This document shows, one piece after another, positions 36,401 through 40,699 of a DNA stretch of 64,000 bases; position 1 is the stretch's first letter, and every line of letters begins with the position of its first letter. The DNA comes from Tetracentron sinense (taxonomy: Eukaryota > Streptophyta > Magnoliopsida > Trochodendrales > Trochodendraceae), in contig CM026560.1 of assembly GCA_015143295.1 (NCBI GenBank), forward strand, positions 3,598,501 through 3,662,500. The letters are read 5' to 3'. The notes below the pieces were generated by a model. The model did no database searches. It saw only the letters and a list, made by a program, of their open reading frames with translations, and was not told the DNA's origin. The position numbers and the translations under genes are program-made.

Positions 36401-39400
36401 ATCTAAATCTAGACTAAAGGCAATCTGGATTGGAGAAATAAGGTTTGACAAAAAAATAAAGAATAAATAAATAAATAAATAGAAGAAAAAAAACGAAAAT
36501 TAAAATGGTAGAAGAATTGGATACCTGAGATGGGAGAAATAGGAGAATAGGCGTCGGAGCTCTTCAGTAGATCGAATCTACAGAAGGGACCTGCGATCGG
36601 GCAAGAGGTAAAAAAAAAAAGAACTAAAAGAAATAAAATCTCGAGAAGGAAGATAACGCACAGATCTATATCATGAGATTTAGATCTAGATGGAAATCTA
36701 AGAAATTATTCTAGATCTAAAAGAAAAGAGACCTGGACCGAAGTGGATCTGATCTTGATGAGCAGCGATGGCTGTAGACCTCGTGAAGGATCAGGAGATT
36801 TGGATATGCGGGACTGGTGTAGCTTGTCGGAGGTGTTGTTGGTGGCGATGGAATGGCCGTAGTTTAGATCGGAGATGGCCGAAAATGGTAGTAGAACTCC
36901 CCGGGTGTGAAGCTAGAGAAATGGGTGAAAGGGAAGAACTCACGAACTGGATCTGCTGGCCAGAGAGGAGCTGGGGATGATCGGCGCAGGCGACCTACTG
37001 AAAAGAGAAGATCTAAAGAAATTAGATCTGGAATTTTAAGATCTAAAACTAAAGAATCTGAATAAGGGAGAGTGAGGGTTCGAATTGTTACCCGAGAGGT
37101 GTTGGCTGGTGAAGACTTGGGCTGGAGAGGTGGACGGTGGCGACTAGTCTGCAACTCGCCCAAAAGGAAAAACCGCTGGAGATGAAGACGCCGGAGATAG
37201 GAAGATGATCGGAGCAACTGAGATGAAAAAAAACTAATGTAGATGAGCAAAAACACAAAATAAAGGAGAAAAAGAACGTTTCAGATTTGGATTTCTAGAT
37301 CTAAGGTTTAGATCTAGAAAGTTCAGATCTAAAAAAAGAACGGGAAATCAAAGAAGTGGAGCACCACTTACCTGAGAAAAAAAATGGTGGAGTAAAGAGC
37401 TAGTTGGTCGGAGTGGGTGATCGGAGCTCGACTTAGGAGAAATTCCTGGTTCTGTACAAATGAAATCAACCAAGCAAAAATCCGAATTAAATCTAGACCT
37501 AGATCTAGAGAGAAATCAGATCAAGAGCTGACCAAACAAAACAACAAACAAAAAAATGAGGAAAAGAAGAGGGCGGGGGAGTTACCGGAACTTGAGTGAG
37601 ATGGCGTCTGCAAGGAAATGCTCCGGTGATGACGAGAGGTGTGGCTGATCAGTTGAGTAACAGAGTTGTTGCTGTTACAAATAGCACAAGAAAGAAGAAA
37701 TGGGGAAGAGGAAGAACGGGAGAGAGATGAGAGCTGCTGCTCTCCTACGAATGAGATTTCGTTTTTCTTATTAAACCCTATCTCCTCCCTTATATAAGCA
37801 ACAGTGAAGGGCTTTGGGGGTTTTTGGGCCTGGGTTTAGGCCCTTGTTCTTTGGGCCTGCGTTATGTATGTGGCTTATGTATACATGGGCTTTAGAGTCT
37901 TGGCTTGGAGTAGGGAGAGATGGGTTTTGAGCAAAAGATTGGGACCTCTCTCCAACTCTCTCAATCTCTCTCTCGAGACCTTGAGACCAAAAAAAACATT
38001 ACAAAGCGAAATAAAAATAAATCAAATTAAAGAAATAAACAAAAATAGTTAATTAAATTAAATTAAAAGGGGGAATTTAGGGGTGTAAAAATGGGGTGTT
38101 CACACAACACACGTGTCTATTATGTCTTAAGTCCCTTGTCCTGCTGTTCAAAGCTCAGTGAAGATAAAGTCTGGAGATTTCGCGATCAAGCTTCGCTCCC
38201 GTATTAGGATGGTAAGTGAGACTTAGATACTTAGTTCTTCCTCGTTCAAATTGTCTTAGATCACTTTTATGGACCCTAGGTGACCAGACTATAGAGTAGC
38301 ACATGTTCAAATGTCGGATCCTCAAAAAATAGTGAAACTGGGAAATCCGGTCAACCATGTGCTGAAAAATTTTGTATGGGAAAATTTTTCAAAAAGAGTA
38401 TTTTTGCCCGGTCGACTGAGTTTGCATATTCGGTCGACCGACCTGCCCAATGCAGTCGACTGACATTAGACTGGGTCGACCAGATTGCGTGATCTTGCAA
38501 AATTTTGAATTTCCTATTATGTTTTTAGTTGGTCTATATAAACACACTTTTCCTAATTCGAGATAAGGGTTTTTAGGAGTGAGAGTTGAGACTACCAAGC
38601 CTATTCTAAGGTTTCCCAATCTTCTTGGATGATCCCTTGTTGATCTCTCCTCCCTCATCTCTCTCGAGATGCAAGCCTAAAGTTCTTCATTGTTGAAACT
38701 TGCATTGTGTGAACTTGATGATTTCGAGATTCCTCTAGAGGTAGTTTTTGTTTGAACCAAATTAAAACCCCTTGACACTTGAGAGTGTTTGGTTGGCATG
38801 GAGCAAAAGACGTTGCGACGGAGATCAGTCTTGCGAGGTCATGGACGAAGAAGTTGTAACATGTCGAAGCCACCTCGACATGGAGATCGGATTGTGATCC
38901 ATGGTTATCAAGACGAAGAAACTGTTGTCAAGGAGATACCGTGTTGAGTTGCGTCCTATTGGGTAAAGTTTTCTAAGTCTTGTCTTTGTAGGTCGATTTT
39001 TCTTATAGTGTATTCAAAACTGGACGAGATCCCGTGGTTTTTCCCGGAAGGGTTTTCACGTAAAAATCTTGTGTTCATGGTGTAATTGTTTATTTATTTC
39101 TGCCTTATTTAAATTGTTAATTTAAAATTGGTAGAAATAGGTAGACCTATTTCACACCCCCCCCCCCCCCCCCTTCCCTCCCTCTAGGTCTCAGGATTCA
39201 TTGATCAAGGATATTTCAAATTTGAACCATGTAGACCAAGTTCTGGCTAGTAGCTTAGTCCAGTGTGCTGTGAAGCACAGATCAATGACTTTAACTGGCG
39301 CTACTATAAACACTGACAACCATAGTTCAAAAACCCGAAAACTCGACTCAAAAGTTAGGCGAGTCAAGTCACTCGGAATACTCGAAAAAAACTTGATTCG

Positions 39401-40281
39401 TTCCAACTCGGAATATATGTAATAACTTGAAAAATCTGGGTTAAAAGAACTCAAAGTATTCTGGTTTTACAGTCTCAAACATATAAACTACGTTTAACAA
39501 AACCCATAGTTATTGCTATTATAGTGATTCTTGCTACTTTTGGTAGTTTCCTTTTCCAGAATAGCATGTCACTATTTTGTGTAAATATTGCATAAACTGT
39601 CATTACATGTTTCCATTTATGATTTATTTCCAATTCTAGGCTTCTAGCATGATATCCTTAATAGCTTTTTAATTGAAATCCGTTACTTACAACAACCAAA
39701 GAAAAGAAAATGTACATTCAAATACAGCTTAAAGAATATTCATAAATTCACATATTATTATTTTTTGTCACTATTTGGGATCGACAATATGAATCTCTCC
39801 ATATTCGTCCTTTTCGGGCTTCTCCTCCTCACCCGGGATTTAACTTGCACCACCTCCGCCTAGTCATTAATTTTCATTCAACGTTTCCAAAAGACCATCT
39901 AATACTTTTATCACATAGTAGAGCTATCCCTGATTTCTATATCTATTAATTCACATAAATTCAAATAACCCCCCCCCCCCCCCAAAAAAAAAGGGGGGGG
40001 GAAAGGAAGTAAAAATAGAAAGATGTTAAGGTTTGATGGAAAATTCAGTAGAAGGGATGAGAACATGTTTTTGGAAGACAACAAATCAAATTCAAAAGAA
40101 GAAGAACCAATATGTACCAAAAACTGAGGAGAAAGACGGAGACAAAATCTAGAAAGAGTACCTGCATGCAGGTTTCGTCCCAGTCGTGGCCGAATCGAAT
40201 GAGAACGAGCCGTTCTTCCTCGGCGAGGATGGCTTGATCAACGGCCCAGCCCGAGTGCAGGTGAGGGAGAAGATACGACAT
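12702..40281 (-). CDS. YLS8: DIM1/YLS8, U5 snRNP thioredoxin-fold protein (two exons, giant intron)
   Basis: The product is the 15-kDa thioredoxin-like protein of the U4/U6.U5 tri-snRNP (human TXNL4A, yeast Dib1, plant YLS8/DIM1), a core nuclear pre-mRNA splicing factor. Exon 1 (40281-40162) encodes MSYLLPHLHSGWAVDQAI through GHDWDETCMQ. Exon 2 (13010-12702) starts MDEVLASVAETIKNF and ends PKDYSTKYRY with a stop. The sum is 142 residues, exactly the usual family length, with the conserved FGHDWDETC, DITEVPDFNTMYELYDP and NNNKINWALKDKQEF blocks and no missing part. The ATG at 40281 is the family start; an in-frame ATG 10 codons upstream gives a non-conserved extension. The only unusual feature is the 27.2-kb intron. 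Both exons are on the same strand, in the correct order, with complementary splice borders in phase 0. Plants often carry two paralogues, so YLS8 versus DIM1B is not settled. Confidence 0.92.
13014..14629. other. Unassigned intron sequence
   Basis: No exon-like open frame, transposon terminus or tandem repeat stands out. A loose inverted similarity of GCTCGCTTC and TTCTCGC words near 14105-14150 and 14380-14440 may be a decayed MITE. Confidence 0.4.
14630..15065. repeat. GTTACGTAAC-word-rich repeat (decayed transposon?)
   Basis: More than ten variants of the words CCGTTACGTAAC, CATTATGTAAC and CCATTACAT occur in both orientations over 430 bp, ending CATAATGGTTTTGACG near 15053-15070. Two half-units share CATGGCACATTG and GTGGCACATTGC segments about 160-170 nt apart. 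There is no open frame. It resembles a fold-back or MULE-type non-autonomous element built from palindromic words. Confidence 0.4.
15421..15478. repeat. (TA)n(TG)n compound microsatellite
   Basis: An alternating TA run of about 18 units followed by GCATGTGTGTGTGTG inside the DIM1 intron. It is potentially polymorphic. Confidence 0.9.
15728..17480 (+). repeat. Ogre/Tat-type LTR, partial or solo
   Basis: The start TGTAAGTACCCAAGTTTTACACC followed by AACCATGGTTAG matches the start of the plus-strand Tat LTR at 51357 (TGTAAGCATCC, TTTTTACACC, AACCATGGTTAA). Both then carry a field of CCCTAGG/TAACCCTAG words (15780-16100 here) and a TATA box (CCCATAAATATAGCC near 16520). Two 150-nt stretches starting CCCTAGGATTAACCC and continuing with TTTTCAATGACCCAAGACCC are duplicated near 15860-15960 and 15985-16090. 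The right end was not recognised; the limit given is where LINE sequence takes over. Confidence 0.5.
17490..17991 (+). mobile_element. L1-type LINE 3' end with RNase H domain (5'-truncated)
   Basis: The frame 17608-17913 encodes the C-terminal RNase H domain typical of plant L1-type LINEs: VYIYSDSKFVIDLL, then NRAVDWLANL, ending PPELVTILHDDGSRIP. A short 3' UTR ends in A10 at about 17981-17990, the expected LINE tail. Reverse transcriptase is absent, so this is a 5'-truncated insertion. Upstream residues of the domain lie in another frame, so it is decayed. It lies on the plus strand, antisense to DIM1. Confidence 0.7.
18134..21309 (-). repeat. 3' LTR of the Ogre element
   Basis: 3176 bp, bounded on the right by the polypurine tract and on the left by the target duplication. 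It carries the same TAGATCTA-rich and GA-rich blocks as the 5' LTR. Open frames inside (for example near 19268-19579 and 20068-20460) recur identically in the other LTR and have no codon or domain signal; I treat them as noncoding. Confidence 0.93.
21310..21323 (-). other. Polypurine tract of the Ogre element
   Basis: The minus strand reads AAAGAGGGGCAAC directly before the LTR start TGTGAAC. It is the plus-strand DNA primer site and matches the tract before the second Tat-type LTR (AAGAGGGGCAGC at 51345-51356). Confidence 0.8.
21690..22870. repeat. Ogre 3' minisatellite, about 30 copies of a 39-nt unit
   Basis: The conserved part of each unit is TGACAACACATTCCGATGTCA, itself ending in the inverted pair TGACA/TGTCA; the rest is a variable 15-20-nt spacer. 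Higher-order repeats are present: a 158-nt period (copies starting 22181, 22339, 22497) and a 119-nt period (22621, 22740, 22859), i.e. four and three units. Units nearest the LTR (left end) are the most diverged, those near 22300-22860 almost identical. Cys-rich repetitive open frames here are translations of the array. Confidence 0.92.
22871..23360. other. Ogre 3' region without a gene
   Basis: Noncoding sequence between the minisatellite and the hairpin-repeat block, with a CGCGATCGCAAG stretch near 22910. No function is recognised. Confidence 0.5.
23361..23870. repeat. Duplicated block with four GCGCAATTTTTGCGC-type hairpins
   Basis: A unit of about 210 nt starting GAATGACCAAGTCAC is present near 23359-23573 and again near 23667-23870. 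Each unit has two related motifs, the first GCGCAATTTTTGCGC (23378-23392), a perfect 6-bp stem with a 3-nt loop, each followed by GAGGCC and CTCATGCC. The same motif recurs in the second Ogre copy near 49613-49760. It lies between integrase and the minisatellite, i.e. in the element's 3' untranslated region. Confidence 0.75.
23871..24459. other. Ogre 3' region, T-rich low-complexity DNA
   Basis: T-rich tracts (24060-24165) and the sequence up to the end of the integrase frame. A Lys-rich open frame on the minus strand at 23953-24189 is a by-product of the T-tracts. Confidence 0.5.
24460..27897 (-). CDS. Ogre pol: RT, RNase H, second RNase H, integrase
   Basis: This 1145-residue frame copies and inserts the element. 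In order: reverse transcriptase (about residues 130-330) with YPEWLANIVPVPKKDGKVRM, SFMDGFSGYNQIKM and the catalytic YVDDMIVKS; the element's own RNase H (about 390-530); a linker; a second, archaeal-type RNase H (about 575-700) with MYFDGAANQHGNGAGAVL and YGDSSLVICQ; and integrase (about 800-1060) with an HHCC-type zinc finger (HGGVCGPHMNG to CCRHVQKCHQC) and the catalytic WGIDVIGP, VTDNALNF, NGAVEAANK series. The C-end has the GPY-type module KFTPNYEGPYIV. The double RNase H is diagnostic of the Tat/Ogre lineage. Confidence 0.95.
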   Translation of the reverse strand: MVCQGITQDKANSNHEINLELLEVEYDEEEEGEPPQEILDLLEQYEGICKTNEEDTETINLGSKDDPKCVKIGTTMNPEQRSAMIDFLKSYIDVFAWSYADMPGLDPELVVHRLPLNPEVKPVKQKLRRLRPEWSQKVKEEIEKQISAGFLAVATYPEWLANIVPVPKKDGKVRMCIDYRNLNKASPKDNFPLPHIDILVDNTAGHETLSFMDGFSGYNQIKMAEEDMEKTAFITPWGTFCYKVMPFGLKNAGATYQRAMTALFHDMMHKSTEVYVDDMIVKSPLAKDHPEDLKRLCDRLRGFGLRLNPAKCVFGTTSGKLLGFIVSKRGIEVDPAKARAIIEMPAPQTEKEIRGFLGRIQYISRFIAQLTPICEPIFKLLRKNVPTVWSDECQQAFDKIKQYLLNPPVLVPPTPGRPLLMYISIQKTSMGCVLAQHDESGRKEQAIYYISKRLHEYEEKYNALERTCLVLVWATQRLRHYLLSYPVILVSRMDPLKYLLEKPATSGRTARWLMMLSEFDITYMTQKSIKGQAIADHLAYNPSSDYVSVHDQFPDEAILSLEPEDPDYIGWEMYFDGAANQHGNGAGAVLISPRGAHLPISVKLKFRCSNNATEYEACIAGLREAHCIGIEEIDVYGDSSLVICQANESWAIKEEKLIPYLACLNVMITKFRRITFNHRCRTHNRFADALATLAAMVKFPKGSLIWPIEIQQQDQPAYCLVIEERPDDKPWYTDIKQYLDDGTFPLDATKTDRRAIRRLSIQFVLSRGVLYKRSPNLIWLRCLDKKEAAQVVEEVHGGVCGPHMNGLMLSKKILRLGYYWTTMESDCCRHVQKCHQCQIYADRINAPPTTLHNLTAPWPFSAWGIDVIGPITPKASNGHRFILVAIDYFTKWVEAASFANVTASVVQRFFKKDIICRYGVPYEIVTDNALNFCNKGMTELCQRFKIQHHNSTPYRPQANGAVEAANKNMKRIIEKMAIRYSAWHEMLPYALMAYRTSIRTSTGATPFSLAYGMEAVLPIEVEIPSLRVLMEAEIEESEWAQARYEQLHLIEEKRLKAIDHSQAYQRRMARAFNKKVRPRDIEVGDLVLRKLLPNRPDPRGKFTPNYEGPYIVREKFSGGALRLGRMDDEDLPEPINVDKVKKYYA
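27898..28232 (-). other. Spacer between Ogre gag-protease and RT, likely spliced intron region
   Basis: 335 nt of T/A-rich noncoding sequence separates the protease frame from the RT frame. In described Ogre elements an intron between protease and RT is removed from part of the transcripts so that gag-protease and pol products differ in amount. The last part (CTGAAGCCACCAAAAA on the minus strand) is conserved in the second copy near 45357-45372. I did not fix exact splice sites. Confidence 0.6.
28233..31805 (-). CDS. Ogre gag-protease polyprotein
   Basis: 1190 residues. After a Pro/Gln-rich N-part (residues 1-170, repeated FQPDQPR and FQPEQPR words), a retrotransposon gag domain covers about residues 230-410 (VPEFTKYGGKGCPKEHL, ALRWWLAIDKKQITSW, LFINQFSFN, FIEYAARWREMASRL). 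A zinc-knuckle-like CAYHRGPGHATDVC follows near 525. The aspartic protease region (about 840-960) carries AVLVDNGSGLNVCTL and the closing LLLGRPWIHMAGAIPS. A G-patch-like stretch follows near residue 1040 (MKYRPGLGLGAHHQG). A Pro-rich tail leads to the spacer before RT. The product would form the particle and process it. Confidence 0.9.
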   Translation of the reverse strand: MKQRIVTRSVSRALAQAAIIDLDSPEVADWSSQSSADMAAPNNRLDSSTDQLVQAHDQEIHGMKAQLDNIQETLQALMALQLNKPTHQPEAGPFQPEQPRTSFQPESFQPDPPGIGTFRHQPDHSGFRPFQPDQPRVEIPAPNFTFINPLHDQPGEDGDFDYTRFDGKTGEAVHCDHHNPKMPQDSELLVSLKNQQEEIRQLKEMMKKMQGASSSSTGITLDDLLFSSDTLVPSDFRVPEFTKYGGKGCPKEHLQLYVGDMMAYRDKPSYLIQYFQKSLKDAALRWWLAIDKKQITSWQDVIDLFINQFSFNLEVLPQKSDLEQLSQRNNESFIEYAARWREMASRLSVQLSKEEMASTFLRTLKQPYSTLMITLPATDFKVIVETGARIETAVKNGTIHASLSHTPPRSSAPFNRNNGQKDTRKREEVNWIAPSAPLMLPAPPIRQPPQPQNPQPVRQNQYQQARQPVRNPQRNFTPLPYSLSQLLTFLLKKDLVTLKGPTPLIPVEKQNRNYHADHYCAYHRGPGHATDVCYTLRHDIQDLLEQGKVEFAPGNTSIIQAPLPPHQGQINFLSGDASDGSIVEIDGLSETDDAIRPSYRVPVRIPYPQSLSSPESPIIQPIQIPHMLPVHSSTIQSIQRPIQIPFIPVEEEKIVYTIPCPVDWPTTPVISSPRPFGKGPVQIPYIPAPIHPLNRLPAPPSLILDNENITAITRSGRVYQQPEVELPKSKGKEQCQSSEQQIEEDATLLKILEKAKEYNIAHQLTRLPAQISVMGLLLTSEHHREQLLRVFNNAHVTKDITPERLGQLVGQILEPKTITFSEEEIPDSDKEHTRALYISVQCRGKTLSAVLVDNGSGLNVCTLTTLEGLGMDISHVKKRPMTIRAFDNSTRQNLGDVDLNISIGPSEFLTNFQVVNVPASFTLLLGRPWIHMAGAIPSSLHQRIKFIQGDQLIVIPTESLANSFGDVQELGQGAAFMTYQFEEVTCIAQLESKKSEYIPAAVRIMAKMKYRPGLGLGAHHQGLKKRYVAPRYTPRFGIGYKPELEDFLNKLTKGKSSVKSVPPPPLSVTFPTSIPRPSDFEIYENLPFEETDPEPTVNPTPKPPPRDDPARFLEMFEVAQLFEELAVEDAVRIDCVAEEQVCTLSSASQASSSSAPLIRVSSSPLVWWTDPITIEAARGRQGKKVGIVRP
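31987..32661 (-). CDS. Ogre accessory frame, coiled-coil protein
   Basis: 224 residues. After about 45 residues comes a long Glu/Lys/Arg/Gln-rich helix with two near-copies of LKILRDTEELERAQQ separated by about 55 residues, typical of a coiled coil, ending in a short LENEIAILHQQVIDL segment and a PSDFVIPERPV tail. It lies between the PMD-like frame (28 nt away) and gag. Ogre elements carry an extra 5' frame of unknown role here; the coiled-coil nature is seen, the function is not known. Confidence 0.65.
   Translation of the reverse strand: MTEEEYDLWLENPDIQSEMPKPAELLTPVTAPSRGSLPLSEVVVPWKDTFLGNRLKILRDTKKLKSAQQAHRQHEAELKREYQAVRRKEEQLEQIQLKILRDTEELERAQQILRQQESDLGNRRQFARDKEHQLEQALREFQKRKRDDAEESFQFEIQFRQNQEQLKAVRHHAQVEALEFDYRIQCASGTVDRLENEIAILHQQVIDLGGNPLPSDFVIPERPV
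32690..33847 (-). CDS. Ogre ORF1-like protein with plant-mobile-domain similarity
   Basis: 385 residues. The core (about 45-270: RLVWMQRYHVGNILDLALIDPDW, FRFGKNEMCPTIEEVERILGL, LNVLTWIVLAQLIFP) resembles the helical domain found in plant aminotransferase-like 'plant mobile domain' or DUF7745-type proteins, known both from transposons and from host silencing factors of the MAIL1 family. It starts about 1.09 kb inside the primer binding site, where Ogre elements carry ORF1. Family assignment rests on motif resemblance only. It may act in evading or recruiting host silencing; that is speculation. Confidence 0.7.
   Translation of the reverse strand: MAGPSGIIRPGGLGPSLKLEMRAICDAKLRDTATILGSAQGLNSARRLVWMQRYHVGNILDLALIDPDWRLVRAAILCWDPKSVVFRFGKNEMCPTIEEVERILGLDIDGPAILPHYRTNYQLELAQFLHIKPDRLPNNAKGTYSRVEMNKLWDMYRPSWDPSAPEAESESALNVLTWIVLAQLIFPKNLSIAESVLVGVVKDMRSGGSVVPMILGELLRSLKYSSEKRKGTFNASVSLLQLWLIEHLPSMVTVPSEFAYDVRNIVRKFSQSQSKLVCKKMEDCYRELQQLSEDEIIWKCRWLVINKRRLPLLTTFGRRCIILAGLTGSSPYIPLRVLRQFGYRQFIPVVDDLAEDYCVFSTAAELLERRFQTEWRRCKREKFPE
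33848..34913 (-). other. Ogre untranslated leader
   Basis: About 1.07 kb from primer site to the first frame. T-rich tracts on the plus strand (33928-33976, 34110-34155) flank two diverged copies of a roughly 175-nt unit (33985-34090 and 34160-34270, both with GGGT(G)GGT and ATACCCATTTAT/ATATCCATTTAT words). No open frame of note. Confidence 0.6.
34914..34930 (-). other. Primer binding site of the Ogre element
   Basis: The minus strand reads TGGCGACTCTGCTGGGG, four bases from the LTR end at 34935. This is the tRNA-Arg type site characteristic of Ogre/Tat elements. Confidence 0.85.
34935..38104 (-). repeat. 5' LTR of the Ogre element
   Basis: 3170 bp with the 7-bp terminal inverted pair TGTGAAC...GTTCACA. 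On the minus strand a TATA box (GCTTATATAAGGGAGG, 37785-37802) sits about 300 nt from the LTR start, so most of the LTR is transcribed R-U5. That part is rich in TAGATCTA/TCTAGATC words (36660-36725, 37010-37055, 37290-37330, 37490-37515). Almost all base differences from the 3' LTR fall in its first 165 nt. Confidence 0.93.
38110..39195 (+). repeat. Copia-type LTR, split by the Ogre insertion
   Basis: The stretch has a TATA box (CTATATAAACAC, 38534-38545) preceded by TCGA-centred palindromes. Its end resembles those of the sirevirus LTRs (ACCTATTTCACACCCCC followed by CCCTCTAGGTCTCA). The Ogre sits at its left side with target duplication CAACA, so the beginning of this LTR should lie just left of 18129; I could not mark its exact start. 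No internal copia coding region follows, so it may be a solo LTR. It includes a C17 run at 39157-39173. Confidence 0.5.
38349..38545 (+). promoter_or_regulatory. GGTCGACC palindrome cluster and TATA box in copia-type LTR
   Basis: Words CCGGTCAACC (38347), CCGGTCGACTG (38408), CGGTCGACCGA (about 38431), CAGTCGACTGAC (about 38453) and GGGTCGACCAG (about 38475) lie 45-190 nt upstream of the TATA box at 38535. The spacer TGGGAAAATTTTTCAAAAAGAGT resembles one in the Tekay LTR at 4942-4965, although the LTRs otherwise differ. Confidence 0.5.
39196..40161. other. First part of the DIM1 intron, unassigned
   Basis: No exon, gene or clear transposon terminus was seen apart from a homopolymer block at 39969-40001. 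This may be remaining original intron sequence. Confidence 0.4.
39969..40001. repeat. C15-A9-G9 homopolymer block
   Basis: A run of 15 C, nine A and nine G in direct succession, about 160-190 nt inside the intron from the DIM1 donor. It could fold as a C:G hairpin. Run lengths are error-prone in sequencing. Confidence 0.85.
40162..40281 (-). CDS. YLS8: DIM1/YLS8 exon 1 (residues 1-40)
   Basis: 120 nt from ATG to CAG|GTACTC. It encodes the highly conserved N-part ending GHDWDETCMQ. The frame stays open into the intron but loses all similarity after the donor, and the expected next residues (MDEVL) are found 27 kb away. Confidence 0.95.
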
Positions 40282-40450
40282 CCCCTGTCTCTCTAAAAGC
40301 CCTAGAAACCACAAGACGAAGAACAGAGAAAAGCTCTGAGCTAAATTCGTTCGATTGCTTTGGGGCGAACAGAGACAGATAAAGGCTTTGCTTTTTCTTC
40401 CCTACTGGACTGGGCATCTTTCATTCGATTGGTAATTTGGTAGGACCGTC
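40282..40450 (-). promoter_or_regulatory. DIM1/YLS8 5' UTR and core promoter
   Basis: The coding strand has a CT-rich leader with TTCTAGGGCTTTTAGAGAG shortly before the ATG, close to the telo-box type (AAACCCTAG in inverse) found in promoters of plant translation and housekeeping genes. No TATA box is obvious, as expected for a housekeeping gene. Confidence 0.5.
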
Positions 40451-40699
40451 ACTGGACTCGGCAAATCCGATCTATCAAGACTGGACCCAAACTCAGCCCA
40501 AACCATTATTTTTGGGAAAAGAAAGCCGGGGTTTGGTGGACCCTACCTGCATTGCACAGAAACACGCTAATTACATTCTGAAAAACTGATGCCCTTGCTT
40601 ATCATCCTGAACAATTTACAAAGGGCGGCCGGGAATTGGGTTGGCTCAAGACTAATCTCAGCAACAATATTACACATTTTAGACAAAAACATCAGCTAC
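40451..40699 (-). promoter_or_regulatory. Upstream promoter of DIM1, bordered by a LINE
   Basis: About 250 nt between the core promoter and recognisable LINE coding sequence. Part of it is likely the LINE 3' untranslated end, so the gene-specific promoter appears short. Confidence 0.3.

Larger units (their letters stand above)
18134..38104 (-). mobile_element. Whole-looking Ogre (Ty3/gypsy, Tat lineage) retrotransposon
   Basis: The element is 19,971 bp with LTRs 34935-38104 (5') and 18134-21309 (3'), flanked by the 5-bp target duplication CAACA (18129-18133 and 38105-38109). Order along the minus strand: 5' LTR, tRNA-Arg type primer site, leader, two accessory frames, gag-protease, intron-like spacer, RT-RNase H-second RNase H-integrase, a long 3' region with a minisatellite, polypurine tract, 3' LTR. 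Size, primer type, extra 5' frames, the spacer between protease and RT and the double RNase H are Ogre traits. LTRs match base for base over about 3 kb apart from three one-base homopolymer length differences, so the insertion is very recent. It sits in the DIM1 intron in the sense orientation. Confidence 0.93.
13011..40161 (-). other. 27.2-kb transposon-filled intron of DIM1/YLS8
   Basis: Donor CAG|GTACTC at 40161; acceptor TGCAG at 13011. In gene order the contents are: unassigned sequence with C- and G-homopolymers (39196-40161), a copia-type LTR (38110-39195), the whole Ogre element (18134-38104), a LINE tail (17490-17991), a Tat-type LTR (15728 to about 17480), a microsatellite, a GTTACGTAAC-rich repeat (14630-15065) and about 1.6 kb of unassigned sequence. 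About 20 kb of the intron is one Ogre copy, so the intron was near 7 kb before that insertion. Confidence 0.88.

Noticed and set aside
40162-40281. Exon 1 as a separate DIM1 gene or pseudogene copy
   Set aside because: It ends exactly at a donor site at the residue where exon 2 begins, is on the same strand upstream of it, and neither piece has another partner in the window.
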